NCBI GenBank assembly: GCA_035492455.1
Contig: DATJJE010000061.1
Span: 44,565 to 108,564, forward strand
Reading direction: 5' to 3'
Length of the DNA: 64,000 nucleotides
From: Gp6-AA40 sp035492455
GTDB taxonomy: Bacteria; Acidobacteriota; Vicinamibacteria; Vicinamibacterales; UBA2999
Below the pieces are notes generated by a model, which worked only from the letters and a program-made list of their open reading frames with translations, made no database searches and was not told the origin of the DNA. Positions 49,976 to 58,254 of this stretch are shown here, piece by piece. How positions within the stretch are numbered: position 1 is the stretch's first letter; each line of letters opens with the position of its first letter. The position numbers were made by a program, and so were the translations under genes.

Positions 49976-50626
49976 ATTCCACGCGACGTTTTTATTACCG
50001 GGGCAACCGGCTACATCGGCCGGCGGCTCATCGACGCGCTTGCACCTCGCGGTCATCGTGTGCGCGCGCTGGTTCGGCCCGCCGCCGCAGGTCGCCCGCC
50101 TGCCGGCGTGACGAGGGTCGTCGGCAATGCGCTCGACGCGTCGACGTTTGCTGCGGCCGTTCTGCCGTCCGACACGATCGTGCACCTCGTTGGCACGCCG
50201 CATCCCTCACCGTCGAAAGCGGCCGAGTTCAAGCGCGTGGACCTTGCGTCGATCCTGGCGTCGGTGGAAGCGGCGCGCCGGGCGCGCGCTGCGCATCTCG
50301 TCTACGTCAGCGTTGCACACCCAGCGCCGGTAATGAAGGCATACATCGACGCGCGCTCGGCCGGTGAGCGCGCGATCGCGGACGCAGCTCTCACGGCGAC
50401 AATCCTGCGGCCGTGGTATGTGCTGGGTCCGGGCCACCGCTGGCCGTATCTGCTGATTCCGTTCTACGCGATTGCGGGCCTGATTCCATCGAAGCGCGAC
50501 GCCGTACGGCGACTCGGTCTGGTGACACTGTCGCAGATGGTCAACGCGCTGGTGAAGGCGGTTGAGAACCCGCCGCCGACAGCCCAAATTCGGATTATCG
50601 AAGTACCTGACATACGGTCGAGTTAG
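49976..50626 (+). CDS. NAD(P)-binding SDR-type protein with apparent ATT start
   Basis: A 216-residue protein of the NmrA/epimerase-like (atypical SDR) group. From ATT at 49976 it begins (M)PRDVFITGATGYIGRRLIDA, the family's dinucleotide-binding motif GxxGxxG in exactly the normal place. Later motifs: TIVHLVGTPHPSP, HLVYVSVAHPAPVMKAY and LRPWYVLGPGH. No ATG, GTG or TTG lies in frame between the divergent DUF4159 start and this point, so the start is non-canonical or the true start was lost. Function: sugar-nucleotide or isoflavone-reductase-like reductase, not resolved. Confidence 0.75.
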   Translation: MPRDVFITGATGYIGRRLIDALAPRGHRVRALVRPAAAGRPPAGVTRVVGNALDASTFAAAVLPSDTIVHLVGTPHPSPSKAAEFKRVDLASILASVEAARRARAAHLVYVSVAHPAPVMKAYIDARSAGERAIADAALTATILRPWYVLGPGHRWPYLLIPFYAIAGLIPSKRDAVRRLGLVTLSQMVNALVKAVENPPPTAQIRIIEVPDIRSS

Positions 50627-50638
50627 TATTTTCCAGCC

Positions 50639-51400
50639 GTGAACCGTCAGATCATCCTCGTCGTCTTCGTCGTGCTGCTGGTTGTCAGCGGCGTCGGCTT
50701 CTACATCCTCTCGCGTTCGAAACCGCAGCCGGTGACTCCTGCCGCGTCCGCTCCAGCGCCTGTCGTCACAACGCCACCGGCGACCGCGCCTGAACCGCCA
50801 CCTGTTGACGCGCCACCCGTGACGCGTCGCGCTGCGCCACCTGCGAGGGCCGCCGCGGCACCGCCGCCCGCTGCAGCACCGGCGGCGCCTGTCGATCTCG
50901 TGACGCTCCACGTCGACAGCGATGTGCCCGGCGCGCAGGTCTTCGTCGATCGCCAGTTCATCGGCGCCGCGCCGGTGACGACGACGGAGGTGAAGCCGGG
51001 GACCCACCAGATCAACGTGTCGGCGCCGGGTTACGACCAGTACGCACAGTCGATCGACATCGAGCCAGGGCCGCGCGATGTGATGGTGCGGTTCAAGGAA
51101 GTGAGGCTCGACGCGAAGGCGGAGGTCATCCACAAGCACGGCATCGGTTCCTGTCGCGGCACGCTGATCGCGACGCCACAGGGACTGCGCTACGACACGA
51201 CGAACAAGGGCGATGCGTTCAGTGTCACGCTGACGAACCTCGACGTCTTTCAGGTTGATTATCTCGAGAAGAACCTGAAGGTGAAGATCAAGGGCGGCAA
51301 GCAGTACAACTTCACCGACCCGATGGGCAACGCGGACAACCTGTTCGTGTTTCAGCGCGACGTGGACAAGGCGCGGCAGCGGCTGCTCAAGGGCGATTAG
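50639..51400 (+). CDS. Membrane-anchored PEGA-domain protein
   Basis: A 253-residue protein from a GTG: one N-terminal helix (IILVVFVVLLVVSGVGFYIL), a Pro/Ala-rich linker of about 50 residues, then a PEGA module at about 90-155 (VDSDVPGAQVFVDRQFIGAA, VKPGTHQINVSAPGYDQYAQ). The C-terminal about 90 residues (CRGTLIATPQGLRYDTTNKG, LTNLDVFQVDYLEKNLKVKI) resemble a PH/GRAM-like beta domain. It probably spans the periplasm to a surface partner. It follows the SDR-like gene by 12 bp and ends in a palindrome-rich gap. Confidence 0.75.
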   Translation: MNRQIILVVFVVLLVVSGVGFYILSRSKPQPVTPAASAPAPVVTTPPATAPEPPPVDAPPVTRRAAPPARAAAAPPPAAAPAAPVDLVTLHVDSDVPGAQVFVDRQFIGAAPVTTTEVKPGTHQINVSAPGYDQYAQSIDIEPGPRDVMVRFKEVRLDAKAEVIHKHGIGSCRGTLIATPQGLRYDTTNKGDAFSVTLTNLDVFQVDYLEKNLKVKIKGGKQYNFTDPMGNADNLFVFQRDVDKARQRLLKGD

Positions 51401-51478
51401 CCGACGATCAACTAGTTATTTCGCGAGTACCGCGACGGGCGATATGACTATTTGATCGGCGCCCGTGAGTGAGCAGCT

Positions 51479-51540
51479 GCGCTTCGAGCTCGAAGCGCGC
51501 GAGCCTCTCGGGATCGCCCGCGAACGGGTCGCGCCGAGAG
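51479..51540. terminator. Perfect palindrome and second hairpin between convergent genes
   Basis: 51479-51498 is a perfect 20-base palindrome centred on GAGCTC. Next to it, CTCTCGG (51505-51511) pairs with CCGAGAG (51534-51540) around an inner stem CCCG/CGGG with a CGAA tetraloop. The pair lies between the ends of a PEGA gene and DUF4159 copy 4. A two-way transcription stop is likely. Confidence 0.55.
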
Positions 51541-51542
51541 TA

Positions 51543-52358
51543 TTAATGGGTCATCGCATAAATCAGAACATTCATCGCCACCTGGTACCCTTCAACTGAG
51601 AAGCGATAGAAGTAACGCGGATCTTCTCCTTCGCGCTCCCATGAATCGCTGACGTCCGTGTTATGCGTCATCAGCACCATCAGCCGTCCGGTGCGATCGG
51701 AGATACCGCGCGCGTGCACCTGCGCGCTGTCGGTGCCGCGTTCGGACGTGCCCCCGCCGCTGCCGCGCCAGTAGCCGATGCCGGGGATCTGCGGCACGGC
51801 TTTCAGCTCGAACATCGTGTGGAAGATCGGATGTGCCGGCGGCAGATCGACGATTTGATAGTCGCCTGCCGGGAACACCTTCCGGATCTGCGTTGCCCAG
51901 CTGTCCCACGCATATGAGCCCCAGAAGTCGTCGACCCAGAGGAAGCCGCCCTTCAGCAAGTAGTTGCGGAAGCGAGCGGCGTCCTCGTCGTTGAAGAACA
52001 GGCGGCCGACCTCCTGCATCATGATCATCGGGCACTGAAACAGCTCCTCACCGGTGAGCGGGATGATCAGATGCTGCGGTTGTCCCGGTGAGTCGAATGC
52101 GACTCGCATCTTCGTCAGCTCCGCGAGTCGAATCGAGAGGTCGATATCCGCGAGGGGGTAATCCGTCATCCAGCTGCCGCCGTCCCCGTTCGGATTCATT
52201 CGGTACATCCCGCGGCAGTAGTGGAAACGCCCGTCAAAGCTGGTGGGGCGCGCCGTGCGCGCAGAAACGCTGATGTTGCCGCCGCGTCCGAACTGTGCGA
52301 ACGCAAACGTAGCCGAAAGGAGCGCCGTCACCGCCAACACCATGGCGGGGAGCTTCAT
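51543..52358 (-). CDS. Secreted DUF4159 protein, copy 4
   Basis: A 271-residue exported protein (signal peptide MKLPAMVLAVTALLSATFAF cut near FAQ). DUF4159 features: FHYCRGMYR and FQCPMI cysteines, YPLADIDLSIRLAELTKMRV, GGFLWVDDFWGSYAWDSWAT, TSERGTDSAQVHARG, MTHNTDVSDSWEREGED and the end YAMTH. It is the most divergent of the four and, unlike copies 1-3, lies co-directionally 9 bp downstream of a gene (acyl-CoA synthetase) instead of facing a divergent neighbour. Confidence 0.85.
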   Translation of the reverse strand: MKLPAMVLAVTALLSATFAFAQFGRGGNISVSARTARPTSFDGRFHYCRGMYRMNPNGDGGSWMTDYPLADIDLSIRLAELTKMRVAFDSPGQPQHLIIPLTGEELFQCPMIMMQEVGRLFFNDEDAARFRNYLLKGGFLWVDDFWGSYAWDSWATQIRKVFPAGDYQIVDLPPAHPIFHTMFELKAVPQIPGIGYWRGSGGGTSERGTDSAQVHARGISDRTGRLMVLMTHNTDVSDSWEREGEDPRYFYRFSVEGYQVAMNVLIYAMTH

Positions 52359-52367
52359 GGGGGAAGT

Positions 52368-54002
52368 TTACGCGGTTCGCTGCGTTGCCGCGATCTGTAG
52401 GCCGAGCTCGGCCACGGCCATCTCGCGCATCCGGAACTTCTGCACCTTGCCGGTGACCGTTGTTGGGAACTCGTTCACGAATTTCCAGTGCGCCGGAATC
52501 TTGAACGTCGCAATGCGCCCGCGACAGAACGCGGCCAGCTCGTCGGCGCCGACATCGGTGCCCGGACGACGCTTCACCCACGCCATCACTTCTTCACCGT
52601 ACTTCTCGCTGGGGACGCCGATCACCTGCACGTCGAGCACGGCAGGATGCGTGTAGAGAAACTCTTCGATCTCCCGCGGATACACATTCTCTCCGCCGCG
52701 GATGATCATGTCCTTGATGCGGCCGACGATGTTGACGTAACCCGCGTCGTCGGCGGTGGCGAGATCGCCGGTATGCATCCAGCCTGCGGCATCGATGGCT
52801 TCGCGTGTTGCCTCCTCGTTGCCCCAGTAGCCGAGCATCACGCTGTAACCACGCGTGCAGAGCTCGCCGGGCGTTCCGCGTGGCACGATGGCGCCCGACT
52901 CGGGATCGACGATCTTGATCTCGACGTGCGGATGCACACGGCCGACCGTTGATACGCGGCGGTCGAGCGGATCGTCCCAGCTGCTCTGCGTCGAGACGGG
53001 TGACGTCTCGGTCATACCGTAGCAGATCGTCACTTCCGGCATGTGCATCGACGATTGCACCTGCTTCATCACTTCGACAGGGCACGGCGAGCCGGCCATG
53101 ATGCCGGTGCGCAGCGAGCCGAGGTCGAACTCCTTGAAGCGCGGATGCGCCAGCTGCGCGATGAACATCGTCGGCACACCGTACAACGACGTGCAGCGTT
53201 CGGCGGCAATCGTTTCGAGCGTGGCCAGCGGATCGAAGGCTTCGGCCGGTACGACCAGGCAGGCACCGTGCGAGCTGCATGCGAGGTTGCCCATCACCAT
53301 GCCGAAGCAGTGATAGAAGGGCACCGGGACGCAGACACGATCCTGCTCGGTGTACTTGATCATCTCGCCGACGAGGTAGCCGTTGTTCAGGATGTTGTGA
53401 TGCGAGAGCGTCGCGCCCTTCGGAAATCCGGTCGTGCCGGACGTGTATTGAATGTTGATGGCATCGTCGAACTGCAGACGCGACTCGCGTGCGGCGAGGT
53501 CGCGTTCCGAGGTGGCGCCGCTCCGATCGAGCAGCTTGTTCCAATCGGTGTCGATGACGATGGTCTCGCGAAGGTCGGGACAGCCGCGTCGCACGTCGGC
53601 GACCATCGCCGCGTAGTCACTTGTACGGAATGACCGGGCGTGAATCAGCAGCGAGACACCCGACTGCTTCAGCGCGTACTGCAGCTCCGACGTCTTATAG
53701 GCGGGGTTGATGTTGACGAGGATGGCGCCGATGCGTGCGGTCGCGAACTGGGTGATTACCCACTCGAACCGGTTCGGCGACCAGATGCCGACGCGATCCC
53801 CCTGGCCGATGCCGGAAGCCATCAACGCGCGCGCGAGCGTGGTGGTCTGCTCCCAGAGCTGGCGATACGTCGCACGATATCCCTGCCATCGGACGACGAC
53901 CGCCTCGCGATCCGGGAAGCGCTCGCACGTCCGGCGGAGGTTTTCGCCGATCGTTTCGCCGATCAGCGGAGTGGTGCTCGCGCCGTGGAGGTACGAATTC
54001 AT
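52368..54002 (-). CDS. AMP-binding acyl-CoA synthetase
   Basis: A 544-residue ANL-superfamily enzyme that activates a carboxylic acid with ATP and CoA. The adenylate motif is INIQYTSGTTGFPKGATLSH, then MIMAGSPCPVE region TGIMAGSPCPVEVMKQVQS, ICYGMTETSPVSTQ (A5) and the hinge and catalytic Lys near GEDVYPREIEEFLYTHPAV-type sequence (RGGENVYPREIEE) and TVTGKVQKFRMREM. Similar to fatty-acyl-CoA synthetases of FadD type. It starts on ATG and is divergent from the alpha/beta hydrolase gene by 27 bp; DUF4159 copy 4 lies 9 bp downstream. Confidence 0.92.
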   Translation of the reverse strand: MNSYLHGASTTPLIGETIGENLRRTCERFPDREAVVVRWQGYRATYRQLWEQTTTLARALMASGIGQGDRVGIWSPNRFEWVITQFATARIGAILVNINPAYKTSELQYALKQSGVSLLIHARSFRTSDYAAMVADVRRGCPDLRETIVIDTDWNKLLDRSGATSERDLAARESRLQFDDAINIQYTSGTTGFPKGATLSHHNILNNGYLVGEMIKYTEQDRVCVPVPFYHCFGMVMGNLACSSHGACLVVPAEAFDPLATLETIAAERCTSLYGVPTMFIAQLAHPRFKEFDLGSLRTGIMAGSPCPVEVMKQVQSSMHMPEVTICYGMTETSPVSTQSSWDDPLDRRVSTVGRVHPHVEIKIVDPESGAIVPRGTPGELCTRGYSVMLGYWGNEEATREAIDAAGWMHTGDLATADDAGYVNIVGRIKDMIIRGGENVYPREIEEFLYTHPAVLDVQVIGVPSEKYGEEVMAWVKRRPGTDVGADELAAFCRGRIATFKIPAHWKFVNEFPTTVTGKVQKFRMREMAVAELGLQIAATQRTA

Positions 54003-54029
54003 GCGCGCGTCAGGCTACCATTTCGCGGC

Positions 54030-55067
54030 ATGAAACGATTCATTCTTCTAACGTCCGTCGTGATCGCCGCCTGTGGCCGGACACCGCCGCCGGCGCCGTC
54101 AGTGTCCACGCCCGCGAGCTCCTACCTCGATTACTCGAGCCGCGATGACGTGTTGAGCGGCGGCGTGAAGGTGATTCCGATCACGACGCCGAAAGGGATG
54201 TTCCACGTGTGGACGAAGCGGGTTGGCAACAACCCGCGCATGAAGGTGCTGTTGCTGCACGGAGGTCCGGGCGCCGACCACGAGTACATGGAGGCATTCG
54301 ACAGCTACTTCCCGAACGCCGGCATCGAGTACTACTACTACGACCAGCTCGGTTCGTTCTTCAGCGATCAGCCGAACGAACCGTCTCTCTGGGAAGTTCC
54401 CCGCTTCGTCGACGAAGTGGAACAAGTTCGACAGGCGCTCGGATTGACCAGGGACAACTTCTATCTGCTTGGGCAATCGTGGGGCGGCATTCTGGCGATG
54501 GAGTACGCGCTGAAGTATCCGCAGAACATCAAAGGGCTCGTCATCTCGAACATGATGTCGAGCATTCCTGCTTACAACGACTACGCGAAGAATGTCCTGA
54601 TGCCAGCCATGGACCAGAAGGCGCTGGCGGAAATCAAGCAGCTCGAGGCGGCGAAGAAGTTCGACGATCCGCGCTATATGGAGCTGCTGATTCCGAACTT
54701 CTATACGCAGCATCTCCTTCGCATGCCGGCCGATCGGTGGCCGGATCCGGTACAGCGCGGGTTCAAGCACCTCAACGAATCGATCTACGTGCCGATGCAG
54801 GGGCCGAGCGAGATGGGCGCCAGCGGCAAGCTGGAGAAATGGGATCGGACGCAGGATCTGTCAAGGCTGGCGATGCCGACCCTCGTCATCGGGGCGCGCT
54901 ACGACACCATGGATCCGGCGCACATGGAGATGATGTCGAAGCGCGTGCAGCACGGGCGATACCTGTTCTGTCCGAACGGCAGCCACCTGGCGATGTATGA
55001 CGATCAGAAGACCTACATGGAAGGCGTCGTGAAGTTCGTGGAGGACATCGACGCCGGAAGGTTTTAA
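54030..55067 (+). CDS. Proline iminopeptidase-family alpha/beta hydrolase, lipoprotein
   Basis: A 345-residue lipoprotein (signal MKRFILLTSVVIAACGRTP, lipobox IAAC). The alpha/beta hydrolase domain has the oxyanion motif LLLHGGPGADHEYM, nucleophile elbow LLGQSWGGILAMEY, Asp in ARYDTMDPAHM and His in GSHLAMYDD, i.e. a complete catalytic set. The family cleaves N-terminal proline from peptides; tricorn-interacting factor F1 is a related group. Its stop overlaps that of the peroxiredoxin gene by 4 bp. Confidence 0.9.
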   Translation: MKRFILLTSVVIAACGRTPPPAPSVSTPASSYLDYSSRDDVLSGGVKVIPITTPKGMFHVWTKRVGNNPRMKVLLLHGGPGADHEYMEAFDSYFPNAGIEYYYYDQLGSFFSDQPNEPSLWEVPRFVDEVEQVRQALGLTRDNFYLLGQSWGGILAMEYALKYPQNIKGLVISNMMSSIPAYNDYAKNVLMPAMDQKALAEIKQLEAAKKFDDPRYMELLIPNFYTQHLLRMPADRWPDPVQRGFKHLNESIYVPMQGPSEMGASGKLEKWDRTQDLSRLAMPTLVIGARYDTMDPAHMEMMSKRVQHGRYLFCPNGSHLAMYDDQKTYMEGVVKFVEDIDAGRF

Positions 55068-55525
55068 CGCAACGCCGCGAGCACCTCGTCAGCGTGCTCG
55101 TTCACGTTCACGTTGTCCCAGCGCTTCTGCACGTTGCCGTCAGGCCCGATCAAATAAGTCGTTCGTGCAATGCCCATGTATTTCCGGCCCATGAAGGCCT
55201 TCTGCTGCCACACGCCGTATTTCTCCGCCACCTCGTGGTCGGGATCGGCGAGCAACGGGAAAGTGATGTCGTACTTGCTGGCGAACTTCGCTTTGCTCTT
55301 TTCGTCGAGAATGCTGACGCCGAGCACCGCGGCCTTGCTTGGCTTGAACTTCGGCAGATACTCCTGAAAGCTGCACGTTTCTTTGGTGCACCCTGGCGTG
55401 TCGTCCTTCGGATAGAAGTAGAGGATGACCGGCCGTCCTTCATAGTCGGGCAGTCTGTGCACCTTTCCTGTCTGATCTTTCAACGCGAACGCCGGTGCTT
55501 TCCTGCCGGGCTCAATCAGTGGCAT
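55064..55525 (-). CDS. bcp: Thioredoxin-dependent peroxiredoxin, BCP type
   Basis: A 153-residue thiol peroxidase that reduces hydrogen and organic peroxides. Peroxidatic Cys in PKDDTPGCTKETCSFQEYLP, with the second Cys five residues later (GCTKETC), as in the BCP/PrxQ group. Other signature: GRPVILYFYPKDDTPG, IDFPLLADPDHEVA-type (ITFPLLADPDHEVAEKYG). Full length. It is followed by a GGDEF gene upstream (10 bp) in the same direction and converges on the peptidase gene. Confidence 0.95.
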   Translation of the reverse strand: MPLIEPGRKAPAFALKDQTGKVHRLPDYEGRPVILYFYPKDDTPGCTKETCSFQEYLPKFKPSKAAVLGVSILDEKSKAKFASKYDITFPLLADPDHEVAEKYGVWQQKAFMGRKYMGIARTTYLIGPDGNVQKRWDNVNVNEHADEVLAALR

Positions 55526-55535
55526 GCACGGGATT

Positions 55536-56408
55536 TTACCCCGCGATCATCAGGCAATCCCGGCCGGCGTGCTTGGCGGCGAACAGCCGCGCGTTCGCAA
55601 TGCGCAGCAGCGTCTTCGCATCTTCTCCATCCAGTGGAGCGACGGCGACGCCGGCTGAGCAGGTGATGGTCACCACGGCGCGGACGCGAAGAGAGATCGG
55701 TGTTGCCGACACAGTGCGACGGATTTCTTCGACCTTCACAGCGGCATCGGCCACGCTGGTATCGACGAATGCCAGCGCGAACTCGTCGCCGCCGATGCGC
55801 GCGCACAGGTCGCTCCGGCGCATCGTCTTCGTCAGCCTGACGGCGATCTCGCGCAGCACTTCGTCCCCTGCGCCGCGACCGGCGCTGTCGTTGACGCGCT
55901 GCAGTTGATCGACGTCGACGATCGCGAGCGCCACCGGCCGGCGGTTTCGTGATGAGCGCATCAGCTCGGTCGCAAGCCGCTGTTCGAGATGGCCGCGATT
56001 GAGGAGTCCAGTGAGGTCGTCGCGTATCGAGGAGAGGCCGAGGCTGCGGGCCCGCGACGCGATCGTCCACGCCAGCATCGTCGCGACGGCAATGACGAGA
56101 AGTTCCACGCTCATGCCGATCCGTTCGATGCGGACGTCCGGGAAAATCCGTAGAAGGGTGACCCACTCCGCGGACGCGAGCAAGCCGGTGAACGTCACCA
56201 CGCGCGGGTCACTGCGCAGGCTGGCGGCGAAAATCGCGATCAGATAAAGCGCCAACGTGATGCGGCTGGTCAGCGCGACCTGAGGCCACGCGCCGCTGAA
56301 CACGGCCGCCTGACAGAGGCTGACAAACGACACGAACAGTCCCGCGCTGGCGAAGTCGCGCCACGGGATCCCTTGCCGTCTGGCGAGCTGCAGGACGCGG
56401 TGAAGCAT
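55536..56408 (-). CDS. Diguanylate cyclase (GGDEF), membrane-bound
   Basis: A 290-residue membrane protein with about four helices in the first 120 residues (LYLIAIFAASLRSDP, IGMSVELLVIAVATMLAWTI) and a C-terminal GGDEF domain. The active-site motif is CARIGGDEFALAFVDT, preceded by RDDLTGLLNRGHLEQRL and IVDVDQLQRVNDSAGRGAGD. It would make cyclic di-GMP from two GTP. No EAL domain. The start of the iron permease-like gene lies only 35 bp away, divergently. It may be cotranscribed with peroxiredoxin downstream. Confidence 0.92.
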   Translation of the reverse strand: MLHRVLQLARRQGIPWRDFASAGLFVSFVSLCQAAVFSGAWPQVALTSRITLALYLIAIFAASLRSDPRVVTFTGLLASAEWVTLLRIFPDVRIERIGMSVELLVIAVATMLAWTIASRARSLGLSSIRDDLTGLLNRGHLEQRLATELMRSSRNRRPVALAIVDVDQLQRVNDSAGRGAGDEVLREIAVRLTKTMRRSDLCARIGGDEFALAFVDTSVADAAVKVEEIRRTVSATPISLRVRAVVTITCSAGVAVAPLDGEDAKTLLRIANARLFAAKHAGRDCLMIAG

Positions 56409-56443
56409 CGGCGAGATGGGGCGAATGATAGCATCCGGCCATA

Positions 56444-56836
56444 ATGAGACCGACCAAATCCACGTCGTGGTTTACACGGTTGACGAAATGGACTGCTCAC
56501 GCATCGGGTCGCCCCCTCACGTTCCTGCTGGCCTGTGGCGTGATCGTCGCGTGGGCTGCATTAGGCCCATATTTCGGCTTCAGCGACACGTGGCAGCTTG
56601 TCATCAACACGAGCACAACGATCATCACGTTCCTGATGGTGTTCCTGATTCAGAGCACGCAGAACCGCGATACCGAGGCGCTTCAGGTAAAGCTCGATGA
56701 AGTGATCCGCGCGATTGGCCACGCGCGCAACGAGCTGCTCGATCTCGAGGAGCTCGATGAGAGGGATCTGGACGAACTGAAGAAGGCTTTCATAGACCTC
56801 GCCAAGAAAGCACGCAGCGAACGCGTGCACGGATAG
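56444..56836 (+). CDS. Low-affinity iron permease-family membrane protein
   Basis: A 130-residue membrane protein with two helices (PLTFLLACGVIVAWAALGPY, LVINTSTTIITFLMVFLIQS) followed by the family's characteristic STQNRDTEALQVKLDEVIRA and a charged helix ending KKARSERVHG. Members are annotated as low-affinity Fe/Cu permeases after yeast Fet4; the role in bacteria is not settled. ATG follows an AATGATAGC context without a strong ribosome binding site. Confidence 0.88.
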   Translation: MRPTKSTSWFTRLTKWTAHASGRPLTFLLACGVIVAWAALGPYFGFSDTWQLVINTSTTIITFLMVFLIQSTQNRDTEALQVKLDEVIRAIGHARNELLDLEELDERDLDELKKAFIDLAKKARSERVHG

Positions 56837-56901
56837 CTGCCGCGTCGCACGGTGATCGATCCGAGCGTCAGCGACGTTGTAAGGCTTCAGGAGGTATTGT
56901 C

Positions 56902-58254
56902 GTGGCGCTACGGAAAATTGGTTGGTTACTGTTTGTGTGCGTGCTTGTCGCCGGTGAGGCATCCGCGCAGAACTGGTCGTTCGATGCGCGCAAGGTTGCG
57001 CTCGGTTCCCCCGGTACCGGTGAAAACCTCGCGTCAAAGATGATCGAGGAGGAAGGTCAGTACAAGTCGATCGTCCTTCCGTTCGGTTTGATTCAGGTAT
57101 TTCGCGACTTCGATCGCCTCGACCCGTCGAAGGACAATTTCGACGTGATTCTGACGATGGAATATGCAGCGGCGCCGCTGCACTACACATTCGGCCGGGA
57201 TGCCGCCAGTGCCGGGCAGACTACCCCGGGGCTGAACACCTTCGTCACCGACATCCGCAACGCGACGTTGAGCCGCGATCTGAACAGGTACCGGGGCCTC
57301 GCGCCCGCCAACCAGCCGCGCGCCGAGGGACTGGCGTCGCCGAACTGGGGCAAGACCATCCGCGTGAAGACCGGGCCCGGCGGCGCCTTTCAGGGCGTGT
57401 ACGTCGGTGCCGGCCCTTACCTGGCGATGCAGACCGATGTGCATTTCGATCAGCAGCTGATCGACGTTCTTGGCTCATCGACCGACGTCTACGTACCGAA
57501 TGCGACCATGCGCCTCGGAACCGCGACGCGCGGGCAGATGGCGGCGGCGTTTACGGGTGGCTATCGCGCCCGGTTCGCGCTTCCGTCCGCGGCTTCGGAG
57601 CGTGACGGAGTCTACCTGGCCGCGAACTACAACTTTCTGCGCGGCTTCGATTACGAGGATGTCAATCTGGCGCTGCGCCTGGACACCGATCGAACGGGCC
57701 TGCTCACCATCGATCCCCAGCTGATTTCGCCAATGACTGTCACCCGGGACCACGCTACGAGCGGCACCGGCCGCGCCATTGACGTCGGTATCGGCGTCGT
57801 CGTCAATCGATGGGACGCGGGGTTCGGTGTCAACGGCATCGCGAACCGCATCAAATGGACGAACGTGGAGCGGACCTCCTATTCGCTGAACAACCTCTTT
57901 CTCGGAGGTGACTTCCTCAACGGCCTGGCGCAGCCCATCGGCGACCTCAGGATCACGCTGCCGGTGGATTACCGCGGCAACGTTGGGTACCGGGCCGACA
58001 AGTGGTCAGCAGTGGCCGAGGCTGGGAAGGGTTACGGCGGCAATTCGTTCCACGGCGGCTACGAGTACCGTTTCGACGCGCTCGCGGTGCGCGGCGGGGG
58101 TATCTACTCGCGTGAGATGTGGAATCCGACCGGGGGCGTCGGCATCAACCTCGGTCCGCGGGTCGCAGTGGATGTGGCGATGTACGGCAACGCGGCGAAC
58201 ATTGAACGGAAACGGCATCCAGCGATGGCAGTGTCGTTACGATTCAATCATTAA
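56902..58254 (+). CDS. Secreted barrel-like outer-membrane protein, unknown family
   Basis: A 450-residue exported protein: signal peptide (about 6-23, IGWLLFVCVLVAGEASAQ) then a beta-rich body with aromatic strands, opening DARKVALGSPGTGENLASKM and ending with an aromatic-containing strand (AMAVSLRFNH), a feature of outer-membrane barrels. GTG start with an excellent AGGAGG 7 bases upstream. The opening resembles proteins annotated as TraF-type porin-like, but I do not regard this as established. Its 3' end overlaps the convergent endonuclease-like gene by 11 bp. Confidence 0.7.
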   Translation: MALRKIGWLLFVCVLVAGEASAQNWSFDARKVALGSPGTGENLASKMIEEEGQYKSIVLPFGLIQVFRDFDRLDPSKDNFDVILTMEYAAAPLHYTFGRDAASAGQTTPGLNTFVTDIRNATLSRDLNRYRGLAPANQPRAEGLASPNWGKTIRVKTGPGGAFQGVYVGAGPYLAMQTDVHFDQQLIDVLGSSTDVYVPNATMRLGTATRGQMAAAFTGGYRARFALPSAASERDGVYLAANYNFLRGFDYEDVNLALRLDTDRTGLLTIDPQLISPMTVTRDHATSGTGRAIDVGIGVVVNRWDAGFGVNGIANRIKWTNVERTSYSLNNLFLGGDFLNGLAQPIGDLRITLPVDYRGNVGYRADKWSAVAEAGKGYGGNSFHGGYEYRFDALAVRGGGIYSREMWNPTGGVGINLGPRVAVDVAMYGNAANIERKRHPAMAVSLRFNH

